Below are positions 35,974 through 45,678 of a DNA stretch of 64,000 nucleotides, in pieces. The DNA is from Rhizobacter terrae. Lineage in GTDB: Bacteria; Pseudomonadota; Gammaproteobacteria; Burkholderiales; Burkholderiaceae_C. The notes below the pieces were generated by a model. The model did no database searches, was not told the DNA's origin, and saw nothing but the letters and a program-made list of their open reading frames with translations. Position 1 is the first letter of the stretch; every line of letters starts with the position of its first letter. A program made the position numbers and the translations under genes. The stretch is taken from assembly GCF_003852895.1 (NCBI RefSeq), contig NZ_QUSW01000003.1:1-64000 (forward strand), in the 5' to 3' direction.

Positions 35974-36444
35974 ATGCAACACCTTTTCGCCAGAACCGCC
36001 ACCGCCATCGCCATTGCCCTGGCTTCCTTCAGTGTCTTCGCCCAGCAGGCGCCCGCTGCGGCCGCCTCGCAGCCGCAACCCTGGAAGTACAAGACCAAGC
36101 GCCTGAACCAGGCCGAGGTGGATGCCCTGCTCGCCAAGCCCGAGAAGGTGCTCTTCCTTGATGTGCGCCGGCCCGACGAGCTCATCAAGTACGGCAGCTT
36201 CCCGGTGTTCGTCAACGTGCAGAACCAGGACCTGGAGAAGCATCTCGCCTACCTGCCGAAGGACCGCGCCATCGTGACGGTATCCAACCATGCGCAGCGC
36301 GCCGGCGCCGCCGGTGACCTGCTGGCCAGCCGCGGCTTCACCATCGCGGGCGCCACCGGCTCGGAGGACTACGAACACGAAGGCGGCAAGGCCGTGGCAC
36401 ACATCCAGCCGCCGGCACGCCCCGCTTCTGCACCAGCGCGCTGA
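35974..36444 (+). CDS. Exported rhodanese-like protein lacking the catalytic cysteine
   Basis: The 156-residue protein has a signal peptide ending at VFAQQ and a single rhodanese fold: LNQAEVDALLAKPEKVLFLDVRRPDELIKYG and LAYLPKDRAIVTVSNHAQRAG. In active rhodaneses the loop after the central strand starts with Cys; here that position is Ser104 (SNHAQRA). Sulfur transfer through a persulfide is therefore unlikely; a binding role is more plausible. It is the first gene behind the sigma-54 promoter. ATG 35974 gives a proper signal peptide. Confidence 0.85.
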   Translation: MQHLFARTATAIAIALASFSVFAQQAPAAAASQPQPWKYKTKRLNQAEVDALLAKPEKVLFLDVRRPDELIKYGSFPVFVNVQNQDLEKHLAYLPKDRAIVTVSNHAQRAGAAGDLLASRGFTIAGATGSEDYEHEGGKAVAHIQPPARPASAPAR

Positions 36445-36537
36445 GCTCGAATAAGCATCTGCAAAAGTCTTTCTTCCTGCCCGGCAGTGCGATGGCCACA
36501 CTGCCACCCTCCAATCGTTCGCAATCCACCCGCATCC

Positions 36538-37296
36538 ATGAAGCGCCACACCTTCTTCACGCTGCGCAGCGCCGCCACCGCGGCGGCCCTGCTCGCGGCC
36601 AGCGCCCTTGCCTATGCTCAACCGGGCGAGGCCACCGACAACCCGTACGGCCTCACCGCCTTGTGGACGCAAAGCGATCTCGTCGCCAAGAGCGTGCTGG
36701 TGATCCTGGCGGTCATGAGCATCGGCAGCTGGTACGTCATCATCACCAAGCTGCTGGACCAGTTGCGCATCGGCGTGCAGTCCAAGGCCGCGGCGCGCGA
36801 GTTCTGGAACGCAGGCTCGGTGCAGGCCGGCGCGAAGAAGCTGTCCGACAACAGCCCCTTCCGCTTCATCGCCGAAAGCGGCCTGCTGGCCACGCACAAG
36901 CACAGCGGGCTGCATGCCCAGGTGGACTTCAACGACTGGGTGGACCTGTCGATGCACCGCGCCACCGAGCGGGTGCAGCGGCGGCTGTCCAGCGGACTGA
37001 GCTTCCTCGCCACCGTGGGCTCCACCTCGCCGTTCATCGGCCTGTTCGGCACGGTGTGGGGCATCTATCACGCGCTCACCGCCATCGGCGTGGCCGGCCA
37101 GGCCTCCATCGACAAGGTGGCGGGTCCGGTGGGCGAGGCGCTGATCATGACGGCCATCGGCCTGGCCGTGGCAGTGCCTGCGGTGCTGGGCTACAACTGG
37201 CTGCTTCGCCGCAACGTCAGCGTGATGGACGACGTGCGCGACTTCTCCGGCGAGCTGCATTCGGTGCTGCTGGGCAGCTCCGCACAACCGGCCTGA
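36538..37296 (+). CDS. exbB: ExbB/MotA/TolQ-family proton channel
   Basis: The 252-residue product has a cleavable signal (ASALAYAQPG), a helix at SVLVILAVMSIGSWYVIITK and the channel pair SGLSFLATVGSTSPFIGLFGTVWGIYHAL and GEALIMTAIGLAVAVPAVLGYNWLLRR. It parallels the ExbB at 1078-1926 through nearly identical NPYG-ALW and channel segments but lacks its long Ala/Pro stretch. It should energise the TonB encoded three genes on for the adjacent receptor. Confidence 0.94.
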   Translation: MKRHTFFTLRSAATAAALLAASALAYAQPGEATDNPYGLTALWTQSDLVAKSVLVILAVMSIGSWYVIITKLLDQLRIGVQSKAAAREFWNAGSVQAGAKKLSDNSPFRFIAESGLLATHKHSGLHAQVDFNDWVDLSMHRATERVQRRLSSGLSFLATVGSTSPFIGLFGTVWGIYHALTAIGVAGQASIDKVAGPVGEALIMTAIGLAVAVPAVLGYNWLLRRNVSVMDDVRDFSGELHSVLLGSSAQPA

Positions 37297-37324
37297 GGCC
37301 CGTACATCGACGGGAGCACGCACC

Positions 37325-37753
37325 ATGGCCATGAACATTCCCGCCTCGGGCGGCAGCGAAGAACAGGTGGTTGCCGCCATCAACACCACGCCGCTGGTGG
37401 ACGTGATGCTGGTGCTGCTCATCATCTTCCTCATCACGATTCCGGTGGTGAACACCTCCGTGCCGGTGGACCTTCCCAAGAAGCGCAACGAAGTGCGCGA
37501 GAGCAAACCGCAGGACATCGTGATTTCGGTGGACGACAAGGGCGGCATCTACTGGTTCGACGCGAAGCTCGGCAGCACGCAGGCCCTGGTGGACCGGCTC
37601 AAGAAGGTGTCGGTGCAGAACCCGCAGCCCGAAGTGCACATCCGCGGCGATGCACGCGGCGACTACGCCCCGGTGGGCCGCGTGGTGCTGGCCTGCCAGC
37701 GCGCGGGCATCGCGAAGGTGGGCTTCATCACCGAACCGCCGTCCAAGGCCTGA
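37325..37753 (+). CDS. exbD: ExbD-type biopolymer transport protein
   Basis: This 142-residue ExbD has the membrane helix INTTPLVDVMLVLLIIFLITIPVV and a periplasmic domain with PQPEVHIRGDARGDY. GGGAG precedes the ATG at 37325; a second in-frame ATG lies two codons later. It corresponds to the ExbD at 618-1043 of the other TonB operon. Confidence 0.94.
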   Translation: MAMNIPASGGSEEQVVAAINTTPLVDVMLVLLIIFLITIPVVNTSVPVDLPKKRNEVRESKPQDIVISVDDKGGIYWFDAKLGSTQALVDRLKKVSVQNPQPEVHIRGDARGDYAPVGRVVLACQRAGIAKVGFITEPPSKA

Positions 37754-37760
37754 GCCCGAC

Positions 37761-38201
37761 ATGAGCCTCCAACGACACAAGAAGGCGCGCCGCCAGCCGA
37801 CGCAGGACGAACCGGTGGCCGACATCAACACCACGCCGCTCATCGACGTGATGCTGGTGCTGCTGGTGATGCTGATCATCACGATCCCGATCCAGCTGCA
37901 TTCGGTCAACCTCAACCTGCCGGTGGGCACGCCGCCACCCAGCGACATCAAGCCGGAGGTGGTGCAGATCGACATCGGTGCCGACAAGGTCGTGCACTGG
38001 AACGGCACGCCGCTGGCCGGCACGCCGGACCTGCAGGCGCGGCTGCACGCCATCGCCACGCAGACCACGCAACCCGAGGTGCATGTGCGCCCGGACAAGC
38101 ACGCCAGCTACGACAGCTTCGCCGAGGTGATGGTGGCCGTGAACCAGGCCGGCCTGCAAAAGCTGGGCGTGGTGGGCAGCGAACAGTTCATCGACCAGTG
38201 A
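37761..38201 (+). CDS. exbD: ExbD-type biopolymer transport protein, second copy
   Basis: The 146-residue protein begins at ATG 37761, seven bases after the previous stop, with a basic N-terminus (MSLQRHKKARRQPTQDE), one helix opening with INTTPLIDVMLVLLVMLIIT and a periplasmic domain. It shares QLHSVNLNLPVGTPPP with the ExbD at 177-605. Two distinct ExbD partners per ExbB are a property of both TonB sets in this window. Confidence 0.93.
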   Translation: MSLQRHKKARRQPTQDEPVADINTTPLIDVMLVLLVMLIITIPIQLHSVNLNLPVGTPPPSDIKPEVVQIDIGADKVVHWNGTPLAGTPDLQARLHAIATQTTQPEVHVRPDKHASYDSFAEVMVAVNQAGLQKLGVVGSEQFIDQ

Positions 38202-38208
38202 GGATTCC

Positions 38209-38928
38209 ATGAGCGCAGTTCTTCTTCCACAAGGCGGGGTGCTGGACCTTCCGCACCGGCCGCTGCCGGCCGTGCCACTGCAGCGCCCCGTCGATCCGCT
38301 GGCCGGCCAGAAGGCCGGCAGCCGCGGCACCGGGCTCGCGGTGGTGGTGGCCCTGCACGTGCTCATCGGCTGGGCGCTGGCCTCGGGCCTGGCGCGCCAG
38401 GCGATCGAGATCGTGAAGAAGCCCATCACGATGAGCATCATTCCCGAGGTCGCGCCGCCCCCGCCGCCGCCTCCGCCGCCCAAGGTGGAGAAGATCAAGG
38501 AGACGCCCAAGGTGCAGGCGCCTCCGCCGCCGGCCTACGTGCCGCCGCCGGAAGTGCAGGTGGCCGCGCCGCCTCCGCCCATCGTCGCGGTGCAGGCGGA
38601 GCCGCCCAAGGAGCCGGTGGTCATCGAACCGCCGCCACCGCCGGCGCCCCCCGCACCCAAGCCGGTGGCCAGGCAAGAGGTGAGCGTGGCCTGCCCCGGC
38701 TACCAGGCCGTCATCGAGCAGATGCTGGGCGACGCCTTCGAGCGCGTGGGCATCGCCGGCACCGTGCGCAGCCGGCTCACCATCCGTGGCAACCAGGTGG
38801 TGGACGTGGTGCAGCTGTCGGGTCCGAAGGAGTACACGAAGTACATCCAGCCGGCCATCAAGCGGCTGAAGTGTTCGTCCGGCGGTGAAGACGTCCAGGT
38901 CAACCTGGACGTGCAGTTCAAGCCCTAG
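38209..38928 (+). CDS. tonB: TonB energy-transducing protein
   Basis: The 239-residue protein has a membrane anchor after an unusually long cytoplasmic N-terminus (anchor about residues 43-62, LAVVVALHVLIGWALASGLA), a Pro-rich spacer with PPPPPPPP and PEVQVAAPPPP, and a short C-terminal domain (FERVGIAGTVRSRLTIRGNQVVDVV, then YIQPAIKRLKC). The C-terminal half departs more from standard TonB than the copy at 1988. GAGG precedes the start. It probably serves the receptor at 32920-35682. Confidence 0.88.
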   Translation: MSAVLLPQGGVLDLPHRPLPAVPLQRPVDPLAGQKAGSRGTGLAVVVALHVLIGWALASGLARQAIEIVKKPITMSIIPEVAPPPPPPPPPKVEKIKETPKVQAPPPPAYVPPPEVQVAAPPPPIVAVQAEPPKEPVVIEPPPPPAPPAPKPVARQEVSVACPGYQAVIEQMLGDAFERVGIAGTVRSRLTIRGNQVVDVVQLSGPKEYTKYIQPAIKRLKCSSGGEDVQVNLDVQFKP

Positions 38929-38959
38929 AGGAACAGTCCGCTTTCCAGAACGCACACCG

Positions 38960-40165
<1,206 letters not shown>

Positions 40166-40224
40166 TCGCCCTGCCCCTTCGCCGTGTGGGGCGCCCGGGC
40201 GGGCTGCACCTCTAGAATGGCCGC

Positions 40225-40599
40225 ATGCCCAAACCCGAGTTCACGTGCAGCGTCGCCGTGCGGCCCCTGCCCGAGCAATCGCAGCCGGACGCGGGGCAGT
40301 ACGCCTTCGCGTACACCGTCACCATCCACAACACCGGCGATGTCACCGCGCAGCTCATTGCGCGGCACTGGATCATCACCGACGCCGACGGCCACACCGA
40401 GGAGGTGCGCGGCCTGGCGGTGGTGGGGCACCAGCCCCTGCTCAAGCCGGGCGAGCAGTTCGAGTATTCGAGCTGGACGCGCCTGGGCACGCCCAACGGC
40501 ACCATGCGCGGCACCTACTTCTGCATGACCGAGGATGCGCGGCCCTTCGACACGCCCATCGCGGAATTCGGCCTGACCACGGCCTCGTCGCTGCACTAG
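40225..40599 (+). CDS. apaG: ApaG protein
   Basis: The 124-residue protein is a complete ApaG/F-box-associated Ig-like fold with [54 protein letters not shown] and GTMRGTYFCM. ApaG is linked to diadenosine tetraphosphate levels and divalent ion phenotypes in enterobacteria, but its molecular role is unsettled. It is a usual neighbour of rpe in Burkholderiales, here 12.8 kb away from it. Confidence 0.96.
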   Translation: MPKPEFTCSVAVRPLPEQSQPDAGQYAFAYTVTIHNTGDVTAQLIARHWIITDADGHTEEVRGLAVVGHQPLLKPGEQFEYSSWTRLGTPNGTMRGTYFCMTEDARPFDTPIAEFGLTTASSLH

Positions 40600-40610
40600 G
40601 CCCGCGCCGC

Positions 40611-40727
40611 TCAGCGCTCGTCGGGCCCTCGCCGCTCGCCGCCCTTGCGGCCCGAGAACATGGTCCACCACACGATGAGGATGAGCAGCGCCATCGCGCC
40701 CAGGGCCTCCAGCAGAATCACCCACAT
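40611..40727 (-). CDS. Small single-helix membrane protein
   Basis: A 38-codon frame encodes MWVILLEALGAMALLILIVW followed by WTMF and a charged tail rich in Arg, Gly and Glu. The hydrophobic helix with positive cytoplasmic flank is what a real small membrane protein looks like, and it fills the gap between apaG and mltA on the opposite strand. Its start abuts the mltA start, so the two promoters would lie inside each other's genes. No clear ribosome site is seen. Confidence 0.5.
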   Translation of the reverse strand: MWVILLEALGAMALLILIVWWTMFSGRKGGERRGPDER

Positions 40728-40731
40728 GGCT

Positions 40732-41895
40732 ATGTCGTTTCGAAGTGCAGCCCGCCTCGCGTGGCCGGCGCTCATTCTAGGAGCGCTGGCGGCCTGCTCG
40801 TCCGTTCCGCTGGACGATCGCGTGCCGGTGGAGGACAAGGCCGCCAAGGCGCCTGCGCCGCCTGCGTCGGCCCCTTCCCCAGGCACCGCCTTGCTGCGCA
40901 GCCGCGCCCGCTGGGTCGCGGTGGACTGGAACGACCTTCCAGGCTGGGACAGCGACCGCACCAGCGAGCTGTGGCCCGCCCTCATGCGCAGCTGCGAGAA
41001 GCCGCCCTTCGAATGGGCCCGCCTGTGCAGCGATGCTCGCAAGTCCGGTGCCTCGCTGGCCGGTGATGCGGCGGTGCGCACCTGGCTGCAGCAGCGGCTG
41101 TCGCCCTACCGCGTCGAATCCCTCGAAGGCGCGACAGATGGCCTGGCCACCGGCTACTTCGAGCCCCTGGTCGAAGCGCGCCGCACGGCCCAGGGCCCGT
41201 TCCGCGTGCCGCTGTACATGACCCCCGCCGACCTTGCCACGCGCAAGCCCTGGTGGACGCGCCAGCAGCTGGACACGCAGGCTGGCGTGCAGGCCCAGCT
41301 CAAGGGCCACGAGCTGGCCTTCGTGGCCGACCCGCTGGATGCACTCATCCTGCAGATCCAGGGCAGCGGCCGCTTGCAGATCACCGAGGCCGACGGCACG
41401 CGCAAGCTCGTGCGCGCCGCCTTTGCCGGCCACAACGACCAGCCTTACAAGTCGGTGGGCAAGTGGCTCATCGAACAGGGCGAGCTCAAGCCCGAGCAGG
41501 CGTCGTGGCCCGCGATCAAGGCCTGGGCGCGCATGAACCCCAAGCGGGTGAACGAACTGCTGTGGAGCAACCCGCGCGTGGTCTTCTTCAAGGAAGAACC
41601 CATTCCCGATCCGGCCGCCGGCCCACGCGGTGCGCAGGGCGTGCCCCTGTCGCCGGGCCGCTCCATCGCGGTCGATGCACAGAGCGTTCCCTACGGCACG
41701 CCGGTGTGGCTGGACACCACGGAGCCGCTGTCCAACACACCGCTGCGGCGCGTGGTCCTGGCGCAGGACACGGGCACCGCCATCACCGGCGCGGTGCGCG
41801 CCGACTACTTCTGGGGCTGGGGCGAGCAGGCCGAGCAGCAGGCCGGCCGCATGAAGCAGCCGCTGCGCATGTGGGTGCTGTGGCCGCGGTCGTGA
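40732..41895 (+). CDS. mltA: Membrane-bound lytic murein transglycosylase A
   Basis: The 387-residue lipoprotein has a lipobox LAAC (Cys22) and the MltA double-barrel domain: ATGYFEPLVEARR, LILQIQGSGRLQI, GRSIAVDAQSVPYGTPVWLDT and the catalytic-Asp block LAQDTGTAITGAVRADYFWGWG. It cleaves peptidoglycan glycan strands with formation of 1,6-anhydro ends at the outer membrane's inner face. An in-frame ATG at 40726 is an alternative start. Confidence 0.95.
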   Translation: MSFRSAARLAWPALILGALAACSSVPLDDRVPVEDKAAKAPAPPASAPSPGTALLRSRARWVAVDWNDLPGWDSDRTSELWPALMRSCEKPPFEWARLCSDARKSGASLAGDAAVRTWLQQRLSPYRVESLEGATDGLATGYFEPLVEARRTAQGPFRVPLYMTPADLATRKPWWTRQQLDTQAGVQAQLKGHELAFVADPLDALILQIQGSGRLQITEADGTRKLVRAAFAGHNDQPYKSVGKWLIEQGELKPEQASWPAIKAWARMNPKRVNELLWSNPRVVFFKEEPIPDPAAGPRGAQGVPLSPGRSIAVDAQSVPYGTPVWLDTTEPLSNTPLRRVVLAQDTGTAITGAVRADYFWGWGEQAEQQAGRMKQPLRMWVLWPRS

Positions 41896-41902
41896 GCCTT
41901 GC

Positions 41903-42346
41903 TCAGTAGGTCTTGTAGGGCAGGAACTTGCCCGACATCGTGATGCTCACGCGGTCGCCGGCATCGTTGGGCTCGCGCTGCAGGTCCATCTTGAAGTCGA
42001 TGGCGCTCATGATGCCGTCGCCGAACTCCTCGTGGATCAACTCCTTGAAGGTCGTGCCGTACACGCTCACCAGTTCGTAGAAGCGGTAGATCAGCGGATC
42101 GGTGGGCACCTGCGTGGGCAGCGAGCCCTTGTACGGCACCACGCCCAGCCATTTCTGCTCGGCATCGCTCAACCCGAAGATCTCGCCCACGATGCCCGCC
42201 TGCCGTGCGTCGAGCGTCATCTGGCCCAGGCACGCGGCCGTCGTCCATTCCTTGCTGAGCCCGACCTTCTTCGCGACGTCGCCCCATTGGATGCCCTTGG
42301 CCACCTTGGTGGCGATGATCTTCTCGGTGACGTCCAGTCGGCTCAT
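41903..42346 (-). CDS. cynS: Cyanate hydratase (cyanase)
   Basis: The 147-residue protein converts cyanate and bicarbonate to ammonia and CO2. Catalytic residues Arg and Glu in IYRFYE and Ser in GDGIMSAIDF are present, and length is standard. AAGGAG lies six bases before the ATG. No carbonic anhydrase, cyanate transporter or CynR regulator is adjacent, so it is a solitary detoxification gene, convergent with mltA. Confidence 0.97.
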   Translation of the reverse strand: MSRLDVTEKIIATKVAKGIQWGDVAKKVGLSKEWTTAACLGQMTLDARQAGIVGEIFGLSDAEQKWLGVVPYKGSLPTQVPTDPLIYRFYELVSVYGTTFKELIHEEFGDGIMSAIDFKMDLQREPNDAGDRVSITMSGKFLPYKTY

Positions 42347-42447
42347 GGCGGTTCTCCTTGGTGCGTGGATGGTCCGGCACGCGCCACAACAGTGCCGCGC
42401 CGGCGTCTGGACACCGGCCCTGCAATATCCGAGCCTCGATGGGCAGG

Positions 42448-43983
42448 CTACGGGCTGGGCACCGTATGCGCCGCGGACTGGATCAGTTCCAGCACCGCCG
42501 CCGGATCCGCCGGCTTCACCAAGTGATGTGCAAAGCCCGCCTGCGCGGAGCGTTGCCTGTCGATCTTCTGGCCCCAGCCCGACAAGGCCACCAGCACGGT
42601 ATGCGCGGTGGCTTCGTCTTCGCGCAGCCGCGCAGCGAGGTCGAAGCCGGACATGTCCGGCAGGCCGATGTCCAGGATGGCCAGGTCCGGCGGATGGGCC
42701 CTCGCTGCCTCGATGCCGCCCTGCCCGGTGTAGGCCTTGCTCACCTTGTGCCCGCAGGCCGTCAGCAGCAGGCTCAGGCTGTCGGCGCTGTCGATGTTGT
42801 CGTCCACCACCAGGATGCGGTGCGGCTGCACCTCGCGGCGCGTGTCCGCGCCGGGCAGCGCAACGGAAACATCCTCGCAGGACTCGACCAGTGGCATGTG
42901 GATGGTGAAGGTCGAGCCGCGGCCTTCGCCATCGCTGGCGGCCCACACCGTGCCGCCATGCAGCTCGACGAAGGCTTTCACGATGGACAGGCCGATGCCC
43001 AGCCCGCCGCGTGAATGGTCCTTGGAACGGCCCACCTGCGAGAAGATGTGGAAGAGCTGCTCCATCGCCGAAGGCGGGATGCCCAGCCCGTCGTCCTCGA
43101 CGGCGATGCGCAGGTTCATGCCGACACACTCCGCATCGATCTCGATGCGGCCGCCCTCGGGCGTGTATTTCGCGGCGTTGTTGAGCAGGTTGGAGATGCA
43201 CTGCGCCAGCCGGACGGGATCGGCATCCACGCGCGCGGGCTCCTCGGGCAGCGTCATGACCAGCGTGTGGCGCATGGCCTCGATGAGCGGTGCGCTGACT
43301 TCGACGGCATTGCGGATGACCTCGCGTGCATCCACGATGCGCCGCTGCAGCACCACCTTGCCCTGGGAGATGCGTGCCACGTCCAGCAGGTCGTCCACCA
43401 GGCGCGTCATCTGCAGGAGCTGGCGCTGCATCACCGCCAGCGACCAATCGCGCACGGACGCAGTGGCGTCGCCGCGCTTGACCAGGTGCAGGGCGTTGGT
43501 CATCGGTGCCAGCGGGTTGCGCAGCTCGTGCGCCAGCGTGGCGAGGAATTCGTCCTTGCGGCGGTCGGCGGTGCGCGTCGCGTACTGGCGCTCGCGCGTG
43601 CGCAAGGCCGTGCGCACCGCGCTCACCAGCGTGGCGCTGGGCACCGGCCTCTCCAGCAGGGTGACGTTGCCCAGCGTGCGGCCCAGGTCGAGCTGGAGCC
43701 GGGTGGGCAGGCCGGCCTTGGCCAACAGCACCACCGGCAGGTCCGACCAGGAGGGCTGGTCCTCGATCAGCTCCTGCATCAAGCGCCGCAGGGACAACTT
43801 CACCAAGGCCTCCTCGGCCACCAGCATCGCTCCCACGCCCAGGCGCGCTTCGCTCACCAGCTCTTCCACCGAGGCGCAGACATGCGCCAGGATGCCCGAT
43901 CGCTGCAGTGCTCCGGCGATGAGCGAAGAGTCCTTGCCCGACGGAGCCAGCACCAGGCTGCGTTGTTCGCGCTTGTCGTCCAT
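42448..43983 (-). CDS. Hybrid histidine kinase with atypical N-terminal receiver-like region
   Basis: The 511-residue soluble protein has an N-terminal region (8-125) with receiver-like sequence (LVLAPSGKDSSLIAGALQRSG), a HisKA domain with His152 in LAHELRNPLAP, an HATPase domain (NLLNNAAKY, EDDGLGIP, GGLGIGLSIV) and a C-terminal receiver (VVDDNIDSADSL, LAILDIGLPDMSG). The start ATG at 43983 is 20 bases after the KaiC-like gene stop, so the pair forms an operon. No membrane segment is seen, so it senses an intracellular cue, perhaps through the KaiC-like partner. Confidence 0.92.
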   Translation of the reverse strand: MDDKREQRSLVLAPSGKDSSLIAGALQRSGILAHVCASVEELVSEARLGVGAMLVAEEALVKLSLRRLMQELIEDQPSWSDLPVVLLAKAGLPTRLQLDLGRTLGNVTLLERPVPSATLVSAVRTALRTRERQYATRTADRRKDEFLATLAHELRNPLAPMTNALHLVKRGDATASVRDWSLAVMQRQLLQMTRLVDDLLDVARISQGKVVLQRRIVDAREVIRNAVEVSAPLIEAMRHTLVMTLPEEPARVDADPVRLAQCISNLLNNAAKYTPEGGRIEIDAECVGMNLRIAVEDDGLGIPPSAMEQLFHIFSQVGRSKDHSRGGLGIGLSIVKAFVELHGGTVWAASDGEGRGSTFTIHMPLVESCEDVSVALPGADTRREVQPHRILVVDDNIDSADSLSLLLTACGHKVSKAYTGQGGIEAARAHPPDLAILDIGLPDMSGFDLAARLREDEATAHTVLVALSGWGQKIDRQRSAQAGFAHHLVKPADPAAVLELIQSAAHTVPSP

Positions 43984-44003
43984 CCCCAACCCCGCCGCTC
44001 GCG

Positions 44004-45506
44004 TCAATCCATGGAGGGCAAGGCGTCGCCCAGGTACTTGGGCACCCCGGTGAGCACGCCGTGGAAGCGGTCCAGCGCCGGCCCCACCCGCAGGCCGGTC
44101 GGGCCGATGGCGAACTCGCGGATCGTGCGCTCGTGCGGGCCGCTGCGCTTCTTGAGCACCGAGATCGCGCCCCGGATGCTGCCCTTGAGTTCGAAGTAGC
44201 GCAGCAGCATCACGGTGTCGGCGAGGTAGCTGGCGTCCACCGGACTGTCCATGGCCATGCCGATCAGCCCGCGCTGCACCGCCACGAGCAAGGTGGCGGT
44301 GCCTTGCTGCCCGAGGAAGGTGAGCAGCTCGTGCAGTTGCACGTTCAGCACCTTGTCGTGCGGCATGGCGTTGAGGAAACCGTTCAGGCTGTCGAGCACC
44401 ACGACCGACGCCCGCTCGTTGCTGGACACGCCCGCCACCGTGCACATCAATTCGCCGGGCGAGAGCTCGGCCGGGTCGATCTGCTGCATGGTGAGCCGGC
44501 CGGAGCGCATCAGCGGTTCGACATCCAGGGACAGCGCCTGCAGGCGCTTCTTCATGGTGGCCGCGCTTTCGTCAAAGAGGAACATGGCCGCCCGCTCGCC
44601 GCGCCGCGCAGCCGCCACGGCATATTGCGCCGCGATGGTGGACTTGCCCGTGCCGGGCCCACCCGACAGCAAGGTGCTGGTGCCGCGCTCGAGGCCGCCG
44701 CCCAGCAGCTGGTCCAGCTCGGGCACGTCGCTGCTGAGCGCCCCGCCCAGGGTCTCGGCCTGGCGATGCAGGGACGCCACCAGGCGGGGGAACACCTGCA
44801 GGCCACCACGCGCGATGCGGAAGTCGTGGTAGCCGCCCACGAACTGCCGGCCGCGGTACTTGATGACGCGCAGCCGCCGCCTCGCCGAACCGAACAGCGG
44901 CGTCTCCTGGTCCAGCTCGATGATGCCGTGGGCGATGCTCTGCAGTTGCGGGTCGTCGTCGGTGCCGGTGAAGTCGTCCAGCACGATGACCGTGCACTTG
45001 CGGCCCGCGAAATACTGCTTGAGGCCCAGCATCTGCCGCCGGTAGCGCAGTGGGCTGCCCGCCAGCAGGCGCAGCTCCGACAGGGAGTCGAAGGCCACCC
45101 GCACCGGCTTGCGCGCCTCCACTTCACCGAGGATCGCCTTGGTCGTCTCGCTCAGCTCGACCTCGTCGGGCTGGAACACGGTGTATTGCTCTTCGGGCGA
45201 CAAGGCCTCTTCGGACGGGATGACCTCCAGCACCTGCACGCCGTCCAGCGACCAGCCATGCGAGGCCGCGACGGCGCGGATCTCTTCTTCGGTTTCGGAC
45301 AGCGTCACGTACAGGACCGACTCGCCGTGCCGGGCGCCCTCCATCAGGAATTGCAGGGCCAGCGTCGTCTTGCCCGAGCCGGGAACGCCTTGCACCATGT
45401 AGAAACGGTTGCGGGTGAGGCCGCCGCCCAGGATGCCGTCGAAGGTGGAAATCCCGGTAGAGACGGTGTCGTCTTCCCTGGTTGCCGATGTGGGTTCCTT
45501 GCTCAT
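44004..45506 (-). CDS. KaiC-like dual RecA-type ATPase
   Basis: The 500-residue protein has two KaiC domains, each with Walker A: GVPGSGKTT (residues 40-48) and GGPGTGKST (about 282-290). Walker B-type strands VRVAFDSLSELR and ASVVVLDSLNGFL follow. KaiC relatives outside cyanobacteria act in stress or light signalling rather than a clock; no kaiA or kaiB is present. The start at ATG 45506 is preferred over upstream read-through. Coupling to the following histidine kinase suggests an ATPase-kinase signalling pair. Confidence 0.92.
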   Translation of the reverse strand: MSKEPTSATREDDTVSTGISTFDGILGGGLTRNRFYMVQGVPGSGKTTLALQFLMEGARHGESVLYVTLSETEEEIRAVAASHGWSLDGVQVLEVIPSEEALSPEEQYTVFQPDEVELSETTKAILGEVEARKPVRVAFDSLSELRLLAGSPLRYRRQMLGLKQYFAGRKCTVIVLDDFTGTDDDPQLQSIAHGIIELDQETPLFGSARRRLRVIKYRGRQFVGGYHDFRIARGGLQVFPRLVASLHRQAETLGGALSSDVPELDQLLGGGLERGTSTLLSGGPGTGKSTIAAQYAVAAARRGERAAMFLFDESAATMKKRLQALSLDVEPLMRSGRLTMQQIDPAELSPGELMCTVAGVSSNERASVVVLDSLNGFLNAMPHDKVLNVQLHELLTFLGQQGTATLLVAVQRGLIGMAMDSPVDASYLADTVMLLRYFELKGSIRGAISVLKKRSGPHERTIREFAIGPTGLRVGPALDRFHGVLTGVPKYLGDALPSMD

Positions 45507-45678
45507 CACGCCCTCTCGAAACAGGCCGGCCCGATCTTGGTCGGCCGGCCGCCATGCGCCATAGTTTTTGAATGCGGCCACAGGGAGGCCGCACCCGAAC
45601 TTGTGCCGGCAAACGGCGTTCCCACCCCAAAGGTGACGCGCGAAAAGCGAACAGGAATTCAAGGGGCGGACCGGGCCC

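Noticed and set aside
38440-38680. Low-complexity CCG repeat region
   Set aside because: It encodes the Pro-rich periplasmic spacer of TonB.
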